Shown: positions 15,919 through 23,798, numbered from the stretch's first letter. The stretch is DNA of 64,000 nt from Alphaproteobacteria bacterium (GCA_024743195.1 JANSXE010000001.1:372001-436000); one strand, 5' to 3'. Notes: generated from the letters alone by a model not told the origin. Numbers and translations are program-made.

Positions 15919-16353
15919 TCACCCTCCCAAGAACGCGATGGCCCAGCCAATCAGCCAAGCTGCGCCAGCCGGAACCCAGCCCATCAGCCAGGTGAAGGCC
16001 GCCACGACGACGGCGATGACGATGAAGATCACACCGAGGCCGAAGGTGGTTGTTGCGTCTTCCCAGGAGATCTCTCGCAGGATGCTGGCCGCGATCAACG
16101 CCGCCCCCGTGGCGCCGACGCCGCCGGCGAAGGCGTAGGCGATCCAGTCCGGCCAATGGGCCAGCAGCGGCGCGAGCGGCGGCGCCGTCACCGCGATCGC
16201 GACCGCGGCCATGCCCGCCCAGCCGCCGAGCTGCCGGTCGACCGCGTCGAAGACCACGCGCACGGGCCGAATGTCGTTCAGCGCCGCGAGCGCCAGGACG
16301 AGGCCCGCATAGCCGAGGGCGAGGGCGAAGCCGGCATTGATCAGCTCTTGCAT
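15919..16353 (-). CDS. Multi-pass membrane protein of lysis cassette
   Basis: 144 aa from MQELINAGFALALG with about five hydrophobic segments (near 5-27, 45-65, 70-92, 105-125, 128-143) and almost no soluble domain. It lies between endolysin and holin genes with 1-10 bp gaps, so it is plausibly a second holin or antiholin. No family recognised. Confidence 0.65.
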   Translation of the reverse strand: MQELINAGFALALGYAGLVLALAALNDIRPVRVVFDAVDRQLGGWAGMAAVAIAVTAPPLAPLLAHWPDWIAYAFAGGVGATGAALIAASILREISWEDATTTFGLGVIFIVIAVVVAAFTWLMGWVPAGAAWLIGWAIAFLGG

Positions 16354-16363
16354 GGTCGGCCTC

Positions 16364-16789
16364 CTAGGCGAGCGCGAGCGCGATGGCGTCGTCGAAGAGC
16401 CAGTCCGGATAGGGCTGCTGGCCGTTCTCATGGCGCACCATCACGCGCATGAGCGCGCGCAGCGCGTCGCGGTCGGTGGCGAGGTCGAGCTCGAAGTCGA
16501 GGCCGACCGCCATCTCCTGCGCGACGTGGCGGGCGTAGGCGGCGGTGTCGTTCTCGGCCGGCGGCGCCCAGCGGCCGATGATGCGCCGCACGGTCAGGAG
16601 CCCGTGGATGGCCTGATAGTTGAGCAGGATCCGCGCCATGGCCCGCAGGCCGTAGACCGGGTGCTCGAACTGCACGAATTCGGCGTCGGCCGACTGGTCG
16701 GCCGACGCGCCGCGCCAGCGGTCTGCGTTGTGACGGATGTTGCCGGGGTTCGCGTTGCGAATCCCCCGGGGGACGGCAGCGTCGGTCAT
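16364..16789 (-). CDS. Endolysin / lytic transglycosylase (PRD1 P5-like)
   Basis: 141 aa from MTDAAVPRG. It has GIRNANPGNIRHN, FVQFEHPVYGLRAMARILLNY, LLTVRRIIGRWAPPAENDT and HENGQQPY, a pattern known in P5-like virion-associated transglycosylases and phage lysozymes. The ATG at 16789 gives a leader of about 30 nt from the predicted promoter at 16827-16876; an ATG at 16816 is less likely. Confidence 0.85.
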   Translation of the reverse strand: MTDAAVPRGIRNANPGNIRHNADRWRGASADQSADAEFVQFEHPVYGLRAMARILLNYQAIHGLLTVRRIIGRWAPPAENDTAAYARHVAQEMAVGLDFELDLATDRDALRALMRVMVRHENGQQPYPDWLFDDAIALALA

Positions 16790-16826
16790 CGGGCTCGGGC
16801 TCCGGTTGCGATGCAAGCGAAGCCGA

Positions 16827-16876
16827 AGCCTAGGCCCTGGCGGACGCCAAAACGCCCCTGACAGCTGTCAGGGGCG
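16827..16876 (-). promoter_or_regulatory. Predicted Mor/C-type activated promoter of the lysis/late operon
   Basis: The 24-bp palindrome at 16853-16876 (core CTGACAGCTGTCAG) is identical to that at 8797-8820. TAGGCT at 16832-16827 on the minus strand is centred 35 bp from its dyad axis, the same spacing as the other site. The hairpin is also followed by GCGTTTTGG on the minus strand, so it could double as a weak terminator of the activator gene ending at 16914. Confidence 0.65.
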
Positions 16877-16913
16877 CTGGCGCAGATCGACGGGGCTGGA
16901 TGCGGAACGGCCG

Positions 16914-17315
16914 CTAGCCTCCCCCGGAATCGCTTCGGCCGTCAAGGCCGTCGAAAAGCGGCAGCGGCGCCTCGCGCAGCCGCGCCTTGACGCGCCAGGC
17001 CGTGCGCTCGTGCACGCCGGCCGCCTTCGCAGCCTCGGCGGCGGAGCCGCCGCGGGCGATCACCGCCGCCGCGGTGCGCCGGCGCGCCGAGGGCCCGCCG
17101 AAGGCGCCCATCGGAACGGTGTGAACCCCGTGCCCGATAGCGCTCACGATCCGCCGCGCCGCCTCCAGCCCCACCGCGCGCGCCAGCGGCGTCGTCTCCC
17201 GCGGCGTCGCCGGCAGCTTGACGGTCTGCCCGCCGAAGCGCAGCGCCACCTTCACGGCCGTCCGCTCGTCGGTGGCCGCGGCGATCTCCGCCAGGATGCC
17301 GGGCAGCGTCGTCAT
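16914..17315 (-). CDS. Mor/C-family late transcription activator
   Basis: 133 aa. It has ALRFGGQTVKLP followed by a central helical part and a C-terminal helix-turn-helix (AAEAAKAAGVHERTAWRVKARL), the layout of Mor/C proteins, which bind as dimers to a dyad upstream of -35-less late promoters. The predicted target lies directly downstream of the gene. Confidence 0.85.
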   Translation of the reverse strand: MTTLPGILAEIAAATDERTAVKVALRFGGQTVKLPATPRETTPLARAVGLEAARRIVSAIGHGVHTVPMGAFGGPSARRRTAAAVIARGGSAAEAAKAAGVHERTAWRVKARLREAPLPLFDGLDGRSDSGGG

Positions 17316-17318
17316 GGG

Positions 17319-17588
17319 TCAGCCTTGCTCCGCCTCGAAGTGCTGGCACGCCGGGTCCTTCGCGCGGATGTCGCTGCCGGGCCCGCGGGTCCAGTGCGGC
17401 TCCATCAGGCCGCACTTCAGATGGCGCCTGGCGCCGCCTTTGACGCGGCAGTAATGCGCGCAGTCGCGGCACGTCTTGCCCTCGGGCCCGCGGCCCGGCT
17501 GGCCGGCGTGGCCGCGGCGCCTCACCCGCACGCTCGGCGTCCAGCCGGGGAACAGGCTGTCATGTAGATGATCTCGCTTCAGCGCCAT
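17319..17588 (-). CDS. Cys-rich conserved phage protein
   Basis: 89 aa starting MALKRDHLHDSLFPGW. Cysteines at 40, 43, 47, 59 and 81 (KTCRDCAHYCR, KCGL, DPACQHFE) suggest a zinc site. I have seen similar KTCRDCAHY...RAKDPAC proteins in Mu-like prophages but know no function. It ends 3 bp before the Mor-type gene. Confidence 0.75.
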   Translation of the reverse strand: MALKRDHLHDSLFPGWTPSVRVRRRGHAGQPGRGPEGKTCRDCAHYCRVKGGARRHLKCGLMEPHWTRGPGSDIRAKDPACQHFEAEQG

Positions 17589-17713
17589 GGTTCGACCCCG
17601 AAGGCGTCGAGCCAGGCCTGCACGCCGATGATGGCGAGCGAGCCGACAATCGCGGCCAGCAGGACGCAATCGATCGCCTGCCGCATCAGCGTTCGGAAGA
17701 AGCGCCAGGACAT
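17579..17713 (-). CDS. Small single-pass membrane protein
   Basis: 44 aa, starting MSWRFFRTLMRQAIDC, with one hydrophobic segment (CVLLAAIVGSLAIIGVQAWL), ending VEPWR. It overlaps the next gene by 10 bp and starts 3 bp after the stop of the gene at 17717. The basic N-terminus suggests N-in orientation. Unknown function. Confidence 0.6.
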   Translation of the reverse strand: MSWRFFRTLMRQAIDCVLLAAIVGSLAIIGVQAWLDAFGVEPWR

Positions 17714-17716
17714 GGG

Positions 17717-18019
17717 TCAGGCCTTCAGCTTCGCAAGCGCCGCGGCCTGCTCCGCCTTGGTGAAGCTCACATTGACCGAGATCCGGTCGGTCGCGCGCGC
17801 CGGCCGCACGAACGCCACATAGTCGAAGCGCTCGCCGAGCTCCTCGCCCTCTTCGCTCACGAACCAGGTCCACTCCTCGCAGCGCGCCACCGCGCCCAAG
17901 CAGACGTCGCCCGTGTCGCTCTTCAAATCGTATTTGTCGCCGCCGAAGACGTGAACGCCATCGCCGTCAAACGGGAAGAAGCCGTCCGCGTCGGGCTGGG
18001 GAACGTTCTTGAACTGCAT
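17717..18019 (-). CDS. Hypothetical phage early protein
   Basis: 100 aa, acidic, starting MQFKNVPQPDADGFFPFDGDGVHVFGG. It contains WTWFVSEEGEELGERFDYVAFV and no membrane segment or cysteine motif. Spacing and composition fit the operon. Family not recognised. Confidence 0.65.
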   Translation of the reverse strand: MQFKNVPQPDADGFFPFDGDGVHVFGGDKYDLKSDTGDVCLGAVARCEEWTWFVSEEGEELGERFDYVAFVRPARATDRISVNVSFTKAEQAAALAKLKA

Positions 18020-18034
18020 GGCTCTTCTCCTCTC

Positions 18035-18361
18035 TTAGCCGTTCGCCGAGCGGGCGGGATAGTCGCGGTTTAGGGTCTCCAGCTTCAGCTGGTTGAGCCG
18101 GCGCAGCTCCGGGTCGTCGAGATCCACGCGCTCGCCGCGCAGGAAGCGGCGGAAGACGCGCAGCGCGAGATAGGCTTCCTCCTCGCTGCCGGCCTCCGGC
18201 AGGCCGGGGACGAGGACGTCGCCGGAGCCATCGCGCTTCCAACGCGCTCTGGTCTTGACCCTCTCCATCGCCGCCTCGTCGCCTTCGATGAGCGATAGGC
18301 ATCCTTTCGGAATCGTCTCTCCGAACCCGATCTCGCCTGAGCGATAGCAGTACGCGTGCAT
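18035..18361 (-). CDS. Hypothetical protein resembling phage host-nuclease-inhibitor proteins
   Basis: 108 aa. The start MHAYCYRSGEIGFGETIPKGCLSLIEGD followed by VLVPGLPEAGSEEEAYLALRVFRRFL resembles proteins often labelled host nuclease inhibitor in Mu-like phages of Proteobacteria. That label is by similarity in pattern only. The ATG at 18361 coincides with the end of the ASCH-like gene. Confidence 0.55.
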   Translation of the reverse strand: MHAYCYRSGEIGFGETIPKGCLSLIEGDEAAMERVKTRARWKRDGSGDVLVPGLPEAGSEEEAYLALRVFRRFLRGERVDLDDPELRRLNQLKLETLNRDYPARSANG

Positions 18362-18810
18362 CAACTTCTCCTTTCCTCGATCGCGGGCGCCGAGCAGTCG
18401 CTCGGGTCCCAATGGATGACGACGCCCTCGAACGGCCCGAGCCCATGCGTGATCGCCCAGAAACGGATCATCACGCTCGTCGCGGTGAATTCGTAGGTGT
18501 CCGGAACCTCGAACCCATCCCGCTCAGCGAAGGCCTCCACCGCCGCTTCGTCGAGCGGGATGCCGTTGATCTCGAAGAGGGCAAAGCGCCATTCGTGGGA
18601 GCGCCCGACCTCCAAGACGATTTCGTCGAGCCGCGTACACGGCGGATCGGGCGTCAGGATCTTCCGGCAGTGTTTGGTGCGCATGCCGGTATAGAGCTGC
18701 AAGGCTTCGCCGGGGCGCGCGTGGCGCGGCCGCAGCCGGCGCACCGTCTGCCGCTTGCGCTTGGCCTGGATCGCGCCGACGAATCCGCGCTTGAAATTGT
18801 AGGCGACCAT
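18361..18810 (-). CDS. ASCH/PUA-like domain phage protein
   Basis: 149 aa starting MVAYNFKRGF. The segment RQTVRRLRPRHARPGEALQLYTGMRTKHCRKI has the RNA/nucleotide-binding ASCH-like pattern (beta barrel with GE..QLYTG). The C-terminal half (FAERDGFEVPDTYEF, VMIRFWAITHG) completes such a fold. The role may be binding of modified bases or RNA; untested. Confidence 0.6.
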   Translation of the reverse strand: MVAYNFKRGFVGAIQAKRKRQTVRRLRPRHARPGEALQLYTGMRTKHCRKILTPDPPCTRLDEIVLEVGRSHEWRFALFEINGIPLDEAAVEAFAERDGFEVPDTYEFTATSVMIRFWAITHGLGPFEGVVIHWDPSDCSAPAIEERRS

Positions 18811-19127
18811 CAGTTCCGCACCTCCCCTTTGAGCCGCGCGCTCTGCGGCCGGTAGACGCGGTCCTTCGGCCGCACCCAAATCGTCAGCAGGCATCTCAGC
18901 CGCGCGTCGTAGACGGCGCGCAGGCGCAGGCCGCGGGTGAGCTTGAGCCGCAGCCGCACGCGCTCGACGCCGGCGGTCTCCCAGGTCGGCCGCATCTGCT
19001 CGATCCGCTCCTCGAGGGCGACGATGTCGGTCAGGTCGAGCGGCAGCCGGCGCTCCACCACCTTGGTCAGCAGATAGAGGTGGCAGCCGTTGCGCGCCTC
19101 GCGGTCGCTCTGCGGATCGGCTCTCAT
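18810..19127 (-). CDS. Hypothetical phage protein
   Basis: 105 aa from the ATG at 19127, overlapping the GemA stop. Basic and helical then beta-rich (VERVRLRLKLTRGLRLRAVYDARLRCLLTIWV). It contains no recognised motif. The N-terminal extension upstream was rejected because it is Arg/Gly shadow. Confidence 0.6.
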   Translation of the reverse strand: MRADPQSDREARNGCHLYLLTKVVERRLPLDLTDIVALEERIEQMRPTWETAGVERVRLRLKLTRGLRLRAVYDARLRCLLTIWVRPKDRVYRPQSARLKGEVRN

Positions 19128-19852
19128 GACCCGGGGCCCTCCGCCTGGGCCTTGCGGATGCGCTGGCCGAACTGCTCGATCAGCCGGTCCGCCTCCGCGT
19201 CGCTGAGATTGAGGACCGAGATGCCGGCGGGCCGGCCGGCGAAGCGGGAGACGTAGGCGCTGAGCGCGTGGCTGTCCGCGACGACGACGCCGAGCTTCCC
19301 GAGGATTCGCCATTGCGCCTCGATCACGCGGCAGCGCGGCTTCTCAAGCGTGGTGAAGCCGATCTTGTAGGGCCGCCAATCGACGCCTGCCTCGCGCGCC
19401 GCCATGTCCTTCAGCGCCTCGATCACCTTGCGCCAGTCGCCCCTGATCCATTGCAGCGCCGCCTTGCCGGTCTGGCGCTGGCCGAAGGCGGCGAGCGCGC
19501 CCTCCTGGGGATTACGGACCACGGCGAGGTGATAGAGCGAGAGCCACAGCGCTCGGGCCTTCTTCGCCTCCGGCGCGTCGGCCAGCGGCCGGCCGCCGGC
19601 GCGCTTCGGCCCGCGGGCCGATCGCGTCGGCCGGAACCCCTGCGCCTTCAGGTACGCCAGGAGGTCCTCCAACTCCCCGACCGACAGCGCCGTCATCGAG
19701 CGCTTGCCATAGCGCGCCGCCATCAGGTCGCGCCGCGCCTCCTCGTCGATCGAGAGATCCTTGCAGCCGATCGCGATCTTCGAATAGAGGCCGAGGCGCA
19801 CGCGCTTGGCCGGCGCGGCCGGGCGGCGGGCGGCCGTCGCCCGCGCGCTCAT
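19124..19852 (-). CDS. gemA: GemA/Gp16-family regulatory protein
   Basis: 242 aa. It contains YSKIAIGCKDLSIDEEARRDLM, GKRSMTALSVGELEDLLAYLKAQGFRP and RGPKRAGGRP, the signature of the Gp16/DUF1018 (GemA) family. In Mu, GemA alters host gene expression and DNA topology and precedes mor. The gene lies about 1.8 kb before the Mor-type gene. Start at 19852 after a 4-nt overlap with the next upstream small gene. Confidence 0.9.
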   Translation of the reverse strand: MSARATAARRPAAPAKRVRLGLYSKIAIGCKDLSIDEEARRDLMAARYGKRSMTALSVGELEDLLAYLKAQGFRPTRSARGPKRAGGRPLADAPEAKKARALWLSLYHLAVVRNPQEGALAAFGQRQTGKAALQWIRGDWRKVIEALKDMAAREAGVDWRPYKIGFTTLEKPRCRVIEAQWRILGKLGVVVADSHALSAYVSRFAGRPAGISVLNLSDAEADRLIEQFGQRIRKAQAEGPGS

Positions 19853-20046
19853 CGCCGCACCTTCGCGCCGGCGTGCAGGCCGCGGCCGATCCGCACGTCC
19901 TCCGACAGCGCCTTGCAGGCGCGGCAGATGCGCTCGCCAAACCAGCTCGACGGGAATTCCTTGCGGCAGTCGAGGCATTTGCGCACCCGCGCCTGGCCGG
20001 CGTAGCGCCCGTCGTTTGACGGCTTGGAGATTGAATAGGCGGGCAT
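19849..20046 (-). CDS. Small zinc-ribbon phage protein
   Basis: 65 aa starting MPAYSISKPSNDGRYAGQ, with CLDCRKEF and ICRACKAL making a C2-C2 zinc ribbon (cysteines near 24, 27, 41, 44). Similar small proteins precede gemA in alphaproteobacterial Mu-like prophages. Probably nucleic-acid binding. Confidence 0.75.
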   Translation of the reverse strand: MPAYSISKPSNDGRYAGQARVRKCLDCRKEFPSSWFGERICRACKALSEDVRIGRGLHAGAKVRR

Positions 20047-20056
20047 GGCGGGCTCC

Positions 20057-20344
20057 TCAGTGGCGGGTGGTTTGGCGCGGGCGGAAGACGTGCTCGCCGC
20101 GGCGATGGGCCTCGACCGCTGGCCCGAACATCGCGTCGGCGCGCATCACCCAGCTCGTGCGGGCGGCGTCGTCCTGGATGCAGGCGGTCGTCGCGGCCAG
20201 GCCTGAGAGGACCTCGTCGAAAAAGCGCTCGAACAGGTCCGTCATGGCGCGCGGGTCACGCCGATCGACGCCCGATTGCTCCACGAGGTCGAGCCAGGCC
20301 TGAAGGATCTCGCAGTGCATGCAGCGCGGCTGCTCGTCGGCCAT
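20057..20344 (-). CDS. Hypothetical phage early protein
   Basis: 95 aa starting MADEQPRCMHCEILQAWLDLVEQ. Mostly helical, with an N-terminal CxxC and no partner cysteine pair. Start at 20344, 1 bp downstream of the methylase stop. No family recognised. Confidence 0.65.
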   Translation of the reverse strand: MADEQPRCMHCEILQAWLDLVEQSGVDRRDPRAMTDLFERFFDEVLSGLAATTACIQDDAARTSWVMRADAMFGPAVEAHRRGEHVFRPRQTTRH

Positions 20345-20345
20345 C

Positions 20346-21005
20346 TCAGCTCTCCTCGGTCGTGAATTTGTCCAGCTCGTCGCCCCAGGCGTCCCAGCCG
20401 GGCCGCCGCGTGCGGGCGAAGAGCTCGGCGCACGGGCCCGGGGCCAGACGCTCCAGCCGGCGATAGGCCTCGTCGGGCTTGCGGCTGTGCTCGCGGATGG
20501 GCGCGAACAGGGTCTGGCGGACGTTGCGCTCCAGCCGCGCCGGCGCTCCGACGCTGGCCAGCAGGCACATCTCGGGATTGGCCCGCGTCCAGTAGCCGAG
20601 GCCCATGGGCGCCAGCGCTTCGCCGACCGCATTCCAGTCGCGATCCTCGACCGCCCGATGCAGCAGCGCCGTGCGCGGGGCCTGGCGGCCGAATAGGTCG
20701 AAGGTCTTCACCCAGGTGAAGCCGACCGTGACGTAACGAAAGCCCCAGGCCTCGATCAGCGCCAGCGCGTCCGGCAGCATGGAATCGATGGCCCAGAGGG
20801 CGACCAGCGCGTCCGGCCGGGCGAGATCCATCACCGGCAACCGCGCCAGCTCGGTCAGCCTCATGGTCTGGTAGTCGGCGGAGCGGTCGGTCCCCGCTTC
20901 CGACCAGGTCTCGAAGGCCCAGGGCGGGTCGATCGCGAGAAGGCCGTAGTTGAGTGGCTGCAGGGCGCCCCACCGCCAGCCGCGCGGCGTGTCGAGGGCG
21001 CTCAC
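20346..21005 (-). CDS. MT-A70-family N6-adenine DNA methyltransferase
   Basis: 219 aa, GTG start at 21005 overlapping the upstream stop (GTGA). The catalytic motif DPPW is at 26-29 (LLAIDPPWAF), with VALWAIDSMLPDALALIEAWGF and FTWVKTFD downstream as in MT-A70 enzymes. It transfers a methyl group from S-adenosylmethionine to adenine. In a transposable phage it may protect DNA from host restriction, a role Mu fills with Mom. Confidence 0.9.
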   Translation of the reverse strand: MSALDTPRGWRWGALQPLNYGLLAIDPPWAFETWSEAGTDRSADYQTMRLTELARLPVMDLARPDALVALWAIDSMLPDALALIEAWGFRYVTVGFTWVKTFDLFGRQAPRTALLHRAVEDRDWNAVGEALAPMGLGYWTRANPEMCLLASVGAPARLERNVRQTLFAPIREHSRKPDEAYRRLERLAPGPCAELFARTRRPGWDAWGDELDKFTTEES

Positions 21006-21601
21006 GACGCGACCTCGCGAGCGCCGCCGCGCGGCGGCTCCTGGCCGCGGCGCTCGGCCTCTTCGCGTGCGCGGCGCCACAGATCGCGGCGTGAGTGCGG
21101 CACCCCGTTCACCAGCCAGCGGCCGGCCCGCGCCGGCGGCGGCGCGCCGCAGACAATGAAGGCGCAGGATTTGAGGAAGAGGATAGCCGGGGCGTCCTCG
21201 CCGAAATCGACGGCGCGCGACGGCTCGCGCTCGGCGAGAAAGCGCTCGATCGCCGCGCGCTCCTCGCGCCGACGGATCTCGGCCGCGGTGACCAGCGCTG
21301 GGCCGGCGGGTGGGGCCGGCGCCGAAACCAACGGCGGCGGGGCGTTGGGCGCAGGCGGCTCGGGATCGATGGGCCCACTGTCAGGTTCGCAGGCCGGCTC
21401 CGGATCGGCCGTCGCCGCTGGCGGGCCGGTCTCGGTCCGCCGGCCCAGATCAATCCCGACCCATGAAGGCGTCTCGGGGATGCCGGCCGGATTCACCGCC
21501 GCCTCGACCGTCTGCCAGCTCACCAGCAGACGGCAGCAGATCTCGACCGGGTCGACGCCGGCGGCGTGCAGGGCGCGGATCTTCGCGGAGCGATCAGCCA
21601 T
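21002..21601 (-). CDS. Putative DNA-binding early protein with Pro-rich linker
   Basis: 199 aa. Residues 1-45 (KIRALHAAGVDPVEICCRLLVSWQTVEAAVNP) look like a helix-turn-helix; 60-100 is a Pro/Ala linker; 105-199 is helical and charged with a hydrophobic AILFLKSCAFIVCGAPP. Coupled to the methylase gene. The family is unknown; a regulatory role is inferred only from the HTH-like part. Confidence 0.6.
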   Translation of the reverse strand: MADRSAKIRALHAAGVDPVEICCRLLVSWQTVEAAVNPAGIPETPSWVGIDLGRRTETGPPAATADPEPACEPDSGPIDPEPPAPNAPPPLVSAPAPPAGPALVTAAEIRRREERAAIERFLAEREPSRAVDFGEDAPAILFLKSCAFIVCGAPPPARAGRWLVNGVPHSRRDLWRRAREEAERRGQEPPRGGAREVAS

Positions 21602-21604
21602 CCC

Positions 21605-21850
21605 TCAGCCCTCCAGATCCGCGCGGTAGCCGGGACGCTCGCGGGCGGCGCGCTCGGCGGCCTCGATCGCGGCGACCAGACGCTCGCGGCCGCGTTGCTC
21701 CGCCAGACACGTGCGGGCCTCCTCGCACAACGCCCGCACGCGCCGCCGCGCCGCCCGGTTCAGCGGGTGCGCGGCCAGCGTCGCCGACCAGAAGAGCAGC
21801 TCGTCGAGCAGCTCCTCGGTCGGGTTCGGCGCGGGGGCGAGCGCGGGCAT
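21605..21850 (-). CDS. Hypothetical helical phage protein
   Basis: 81 aa starting MPALAPAPNPTEELLDELLFW, Ala/Arg/Glu-rich, entirely helical, no motif. It lies between the HTH-like and zinc-binding genes with 3-bp gaps on both sides, which supports it being expressed. Confidence 0.6.
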   Translation of the reverse strand: MPALAPAPNPTEELLDELLFWSATLAAHPLNRAARRRVRALCEEARTCLAEQRGRERLVAAIEAAERAARERPGYRADLEG

Positions 21851-21853
21851 GGG

Positions 21854-22246
21854 TCAGAAGCTCCGGCCGCCCATCTCGTCGATCGCGGCGTCGACTTGCT
21901 CGATCGCCGCGAGGGCGCGGGCGGCCACCTGCAACAAGGCCGTGCGCATCACGAGAAGGTTGATTTCCGGCCCGCCGAACGGCCCGCCGACTCCCCCGCC
22001 GAGACCGAAGAGCGGCTGGATCGTCTTCAATGCCAGCTCAGGGGCCGTCGCGTCCCCGAGGCCGTGCTCCCCCACCAGCTCCGCCCAGCACTCCGCCGCC
22101 TGGAACAGCACGCCGCTCTCGAAGAAACGCGCGCTGCACGCGGTGCAGAGATCCTCGTCGGCCCAGCCGCAGGGCGAGCCGTCGGGCTCGACGCAGGCGG
22201 TGATGTCGGTGCAGCCGCACAGGCGGCATTGGCGGTCGGATATCAT
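21854..22246 (-). CDS. Zinc-finger phage protein
   Basis: 130 aa. The N-terminus CRLCGCTDITACVEPDGSPCGWADEDLCTAC is a multi-cysteine zinc motif common in small phage proteins. The rest is Gly-rich then helical. Start overlaps the stop of the Gam-like gene. The role is probably nucleic-acid or protein binding. Confidence 0.75.
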   Translation of the reverse strand: MISDRQCRLCGCTDITACVEPDGSPCGWADEDLCTACSARFFESGVLFQAAECWAELVGEHGLGDATAPELALKTIQPLFGLGGGVGGPFGGPEINLLVMRTALLQVAARALAAIEQVDAAIDEMGGRSF

Positions 22247-22791
22247 TGCCCGTCTCCTTCCGCGCTCTCCAGGATCGCCGCGGCCGCCTTCGCCGCGTCG
22301 GACTTCTCGACCCCCGCGAAGGGGGCATCCGCGCCGATGACGCGGCAGACGCCGAGCTGGCGCAGCTCCTCTTGCGAGAGCCTCTTCAGCGCGTCGCGAT
22401 TGACCTCGACCGTGCGGCGCAGCAGCTCATCGGCCTTGCCCGGCAACAGGCTCTGGATGCGGCGAACCACCGCGCCGGCGTCGAAGCGGATGGAGTCCTG
22501 CGCCTTCTTGAGGCCCAGCTTCACGCCGTAGAAGATCCGGCTCTTCGGGCTCTTGAAGAGCGCGCGGTTGCGGTCGACCGCATCGATCAGCGCGCTGTGG
22601 GCCGCGGCCTCCGCCTCGGCCGCCGCGCGGACGCTGAGCGCGTGCTCCGCATGGATGGCGCGAACCCGGTCCTCGACCAGGCCGACGACGTTGGCGAGGC
22701 CCTGGTGGGCGATCTGATACTCCGAGGCCAGCGCCTCGATCTCCGCGAGCGCCGCGTCCTTCGCGACGTCGGCCGCCTTAGTCTTAGCCAT
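22243..22791 (-). CDS. Possible Gam-like host-nuclease inhibitor
   Basis: 182 aa. An N-terminal coiled coil (AEIEALASEYQIAHQGLANVV) is followed by KSRIFYGVKLGLKKAQDSI and EVNRDALKRLSQEELRQLGV, which parallels Mu Gam (coiled coil, then a strand pair, then KQEINKEAIL). Gam binds DNA ends and blocks exonucleases. Size and position after A and B fit, but sequence similarity by eye is weak. Confidence 0.5.
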   Translation of the reverse strand: MAKTKAADVAKDAALAEIEALASEYQIAHQGLANVVGLVEDRVRAIHAEHALSVRAAAEAEAAAHSALIDAVDRNRALFKSPKSRIFYGVKLGLKKAQDSIRFDAGAVVRRIQSLLPGKADELLRRTVEVNRDALKRLSQEELRQLGVCRVIGADAPFAGVEKSDAAKAAAAILESAEGDGQ

Positions 22792-22897
22792 GGCGGGTCT
22801 CTCCTTTTAGAGTGGTTCGGCGTGCGCCGCCGAAAAGCGTCATCAGCCAGCGCAACTGCTGGCGGATCGAACGGAAGGGGCTGCGGCGATAGGTCAT
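22784..22897 (-). CDS. Possible 37-aa basic small protein
   Basis: Starts MTYRRSPFRSIRQQLRWLM with ATGA overlap to the upstream stop, ends 8 bp inside the Gam-like gene. It is strongly basic with one short hydrophobic stretch. Only the coupling and the otherwise empty gap support it. Confidence 0.4.
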   Translation of the reverse strand: MTYRRSPFRSIRQQLRWLMTLFGGARRTTLKGETRHG

Positions 22898-23463
22898 CGG
22901 TGACCTCCCGCACGCTTGCGATCGCCCCCGCACTTGCCGGCAAAAAGCGGAAGGACCGTGCCTTCCTCCTCTCCCGCGCCGAGGTCGCGGATCTCGCGCA
23001 ATCGATGCAGGAGGCGCTCGGGGTCGGAACGGGCCTGACTTCGCAAATCAGCGAAGAGCCGCCGAAGATCGGCGATCATCCTGCCTTCCAGCCGATGCAG
23101 GATCGCGCCCGCCACCATGTCGAGCTCGTTGGCGATGTCGGCGGTCCCGATCTCCGCGCAGAGCTCTTCGTGCATCTTCTCGATCACGGCCGCGAGGTCG
23201 GGGTCTTCATCGACCATCTCCTCGATCCGGCCCAGGGCGTACACGATCGTGGAGTGATCGCGACCGCCGAAGGCGGCGCCGATCTTCGGGAGGCTGTGGC
23301 CGGTCAGCCGCCGGCAGAGATGGATCGCGACCCAGCGGGGAAGAATGATCTCACCGTCCCGTCGCGCCGCCTCCAGATCGGCGACGCTGACACCGTAGTG
23401 TTCGGCAACGCGCGCCTTGATCCGGTCGGTCGCGCCCGGGCGCCTCGTGAAGAAAACGCTCAT
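22894..23463 (-). CDS. DnaA domain IV-like DNA-binding phage protein
   Basis: 189 aa from ATG 23463. Residues about 10-80 match the C-terminal DnaA-box-binding domain: RVAEHYGVSVADLEAARR, ILPRWVAIHLCRRLTGHSLPKIG and the hallmark GGRDHSTIVYAL. No AAA+ domain is present, so it is not an initiator; it could bind DnaA-box-like sites in phage or host. The C-terminal 100 residues are helical and unassigned. Confidence 0.88.
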   Translation of the reverse strand: MSVFFTRRPGATDRIKARVAEHYGVSVADLEAARRDGEIILPRWVAIHLCRRLTGHSLPKIGAAFGGRDHSTIVYALGRIEEMVDEDPDLAAVIEKMHEELCAEIGTADIANELDMVAGAILHRLEGRMIADLRRLFADLRSQARSDPERLLHRLREIRDLGAGEEEGTVLPLFAGKCGGDRKRAGGHR

Positions 23464-23798
23464 GCCGCGCCTCCCGACCCCTTCGGGTCCGGCTCGCTCG
23501 GATCGGGCCGCCACGGCGGCCGACCCAACACCCGCGGGTCGCGCGGCGCGCGCAGACCTTCGCCGAAGCGCAGGCTGGCCGGGTCGCGCCCCGGCGCCAC
23601 GGTCTCCAAGGCGCGGCGCGTCTGCAGGTCGACGACGTTGTCGTCGGCGCCGGCCGTACCCTCGAGCTCGTCAGCGTCCTGTTCGAGCCCCGACAGTTGA
23701 TAAGAGAGCCGGCTATCGGCGACCGCGAGCTCTTGGAGGCGCTGACGGAGCGCGCCGACGCGGTAGCGCAGGCGGTCTGCGATTGTGCGCGGGCTCAT
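23460..23798 (-). CDS. Hypothetical phage protein
   Basis: 112 aa from MSPRTIADRLRYRVGALRQRLQELA (ATG 23798, overlapping the B gene stop). Coiled-coil N-terminus, Pro/Arg-rich C-terminus (RPPWRPDPSEPDP). No known family; it lies between B and the DnaA-like gene. Confidence 0.6.
   Translation of the reverse strand: MSPRTIADRLRYRVGALRQRLQELAVADSRLSYQLSGLEQDADELEGTAGADDNVVDLQTRRALETVAPGRDPASLRFGEGLRAPRDPRVLGRPPWRPDPSEPDPKGSGGAA

Noticed and set aside
16853-16876. Palindrome as a simple intrinsic terminator of the Mor-type gene
   Set aside because: TTTT follows at this copy, but the identical palindrome at 8797-8820 has no T-run and both share exact spacing to a -10-like box, so a binding site explains both better.
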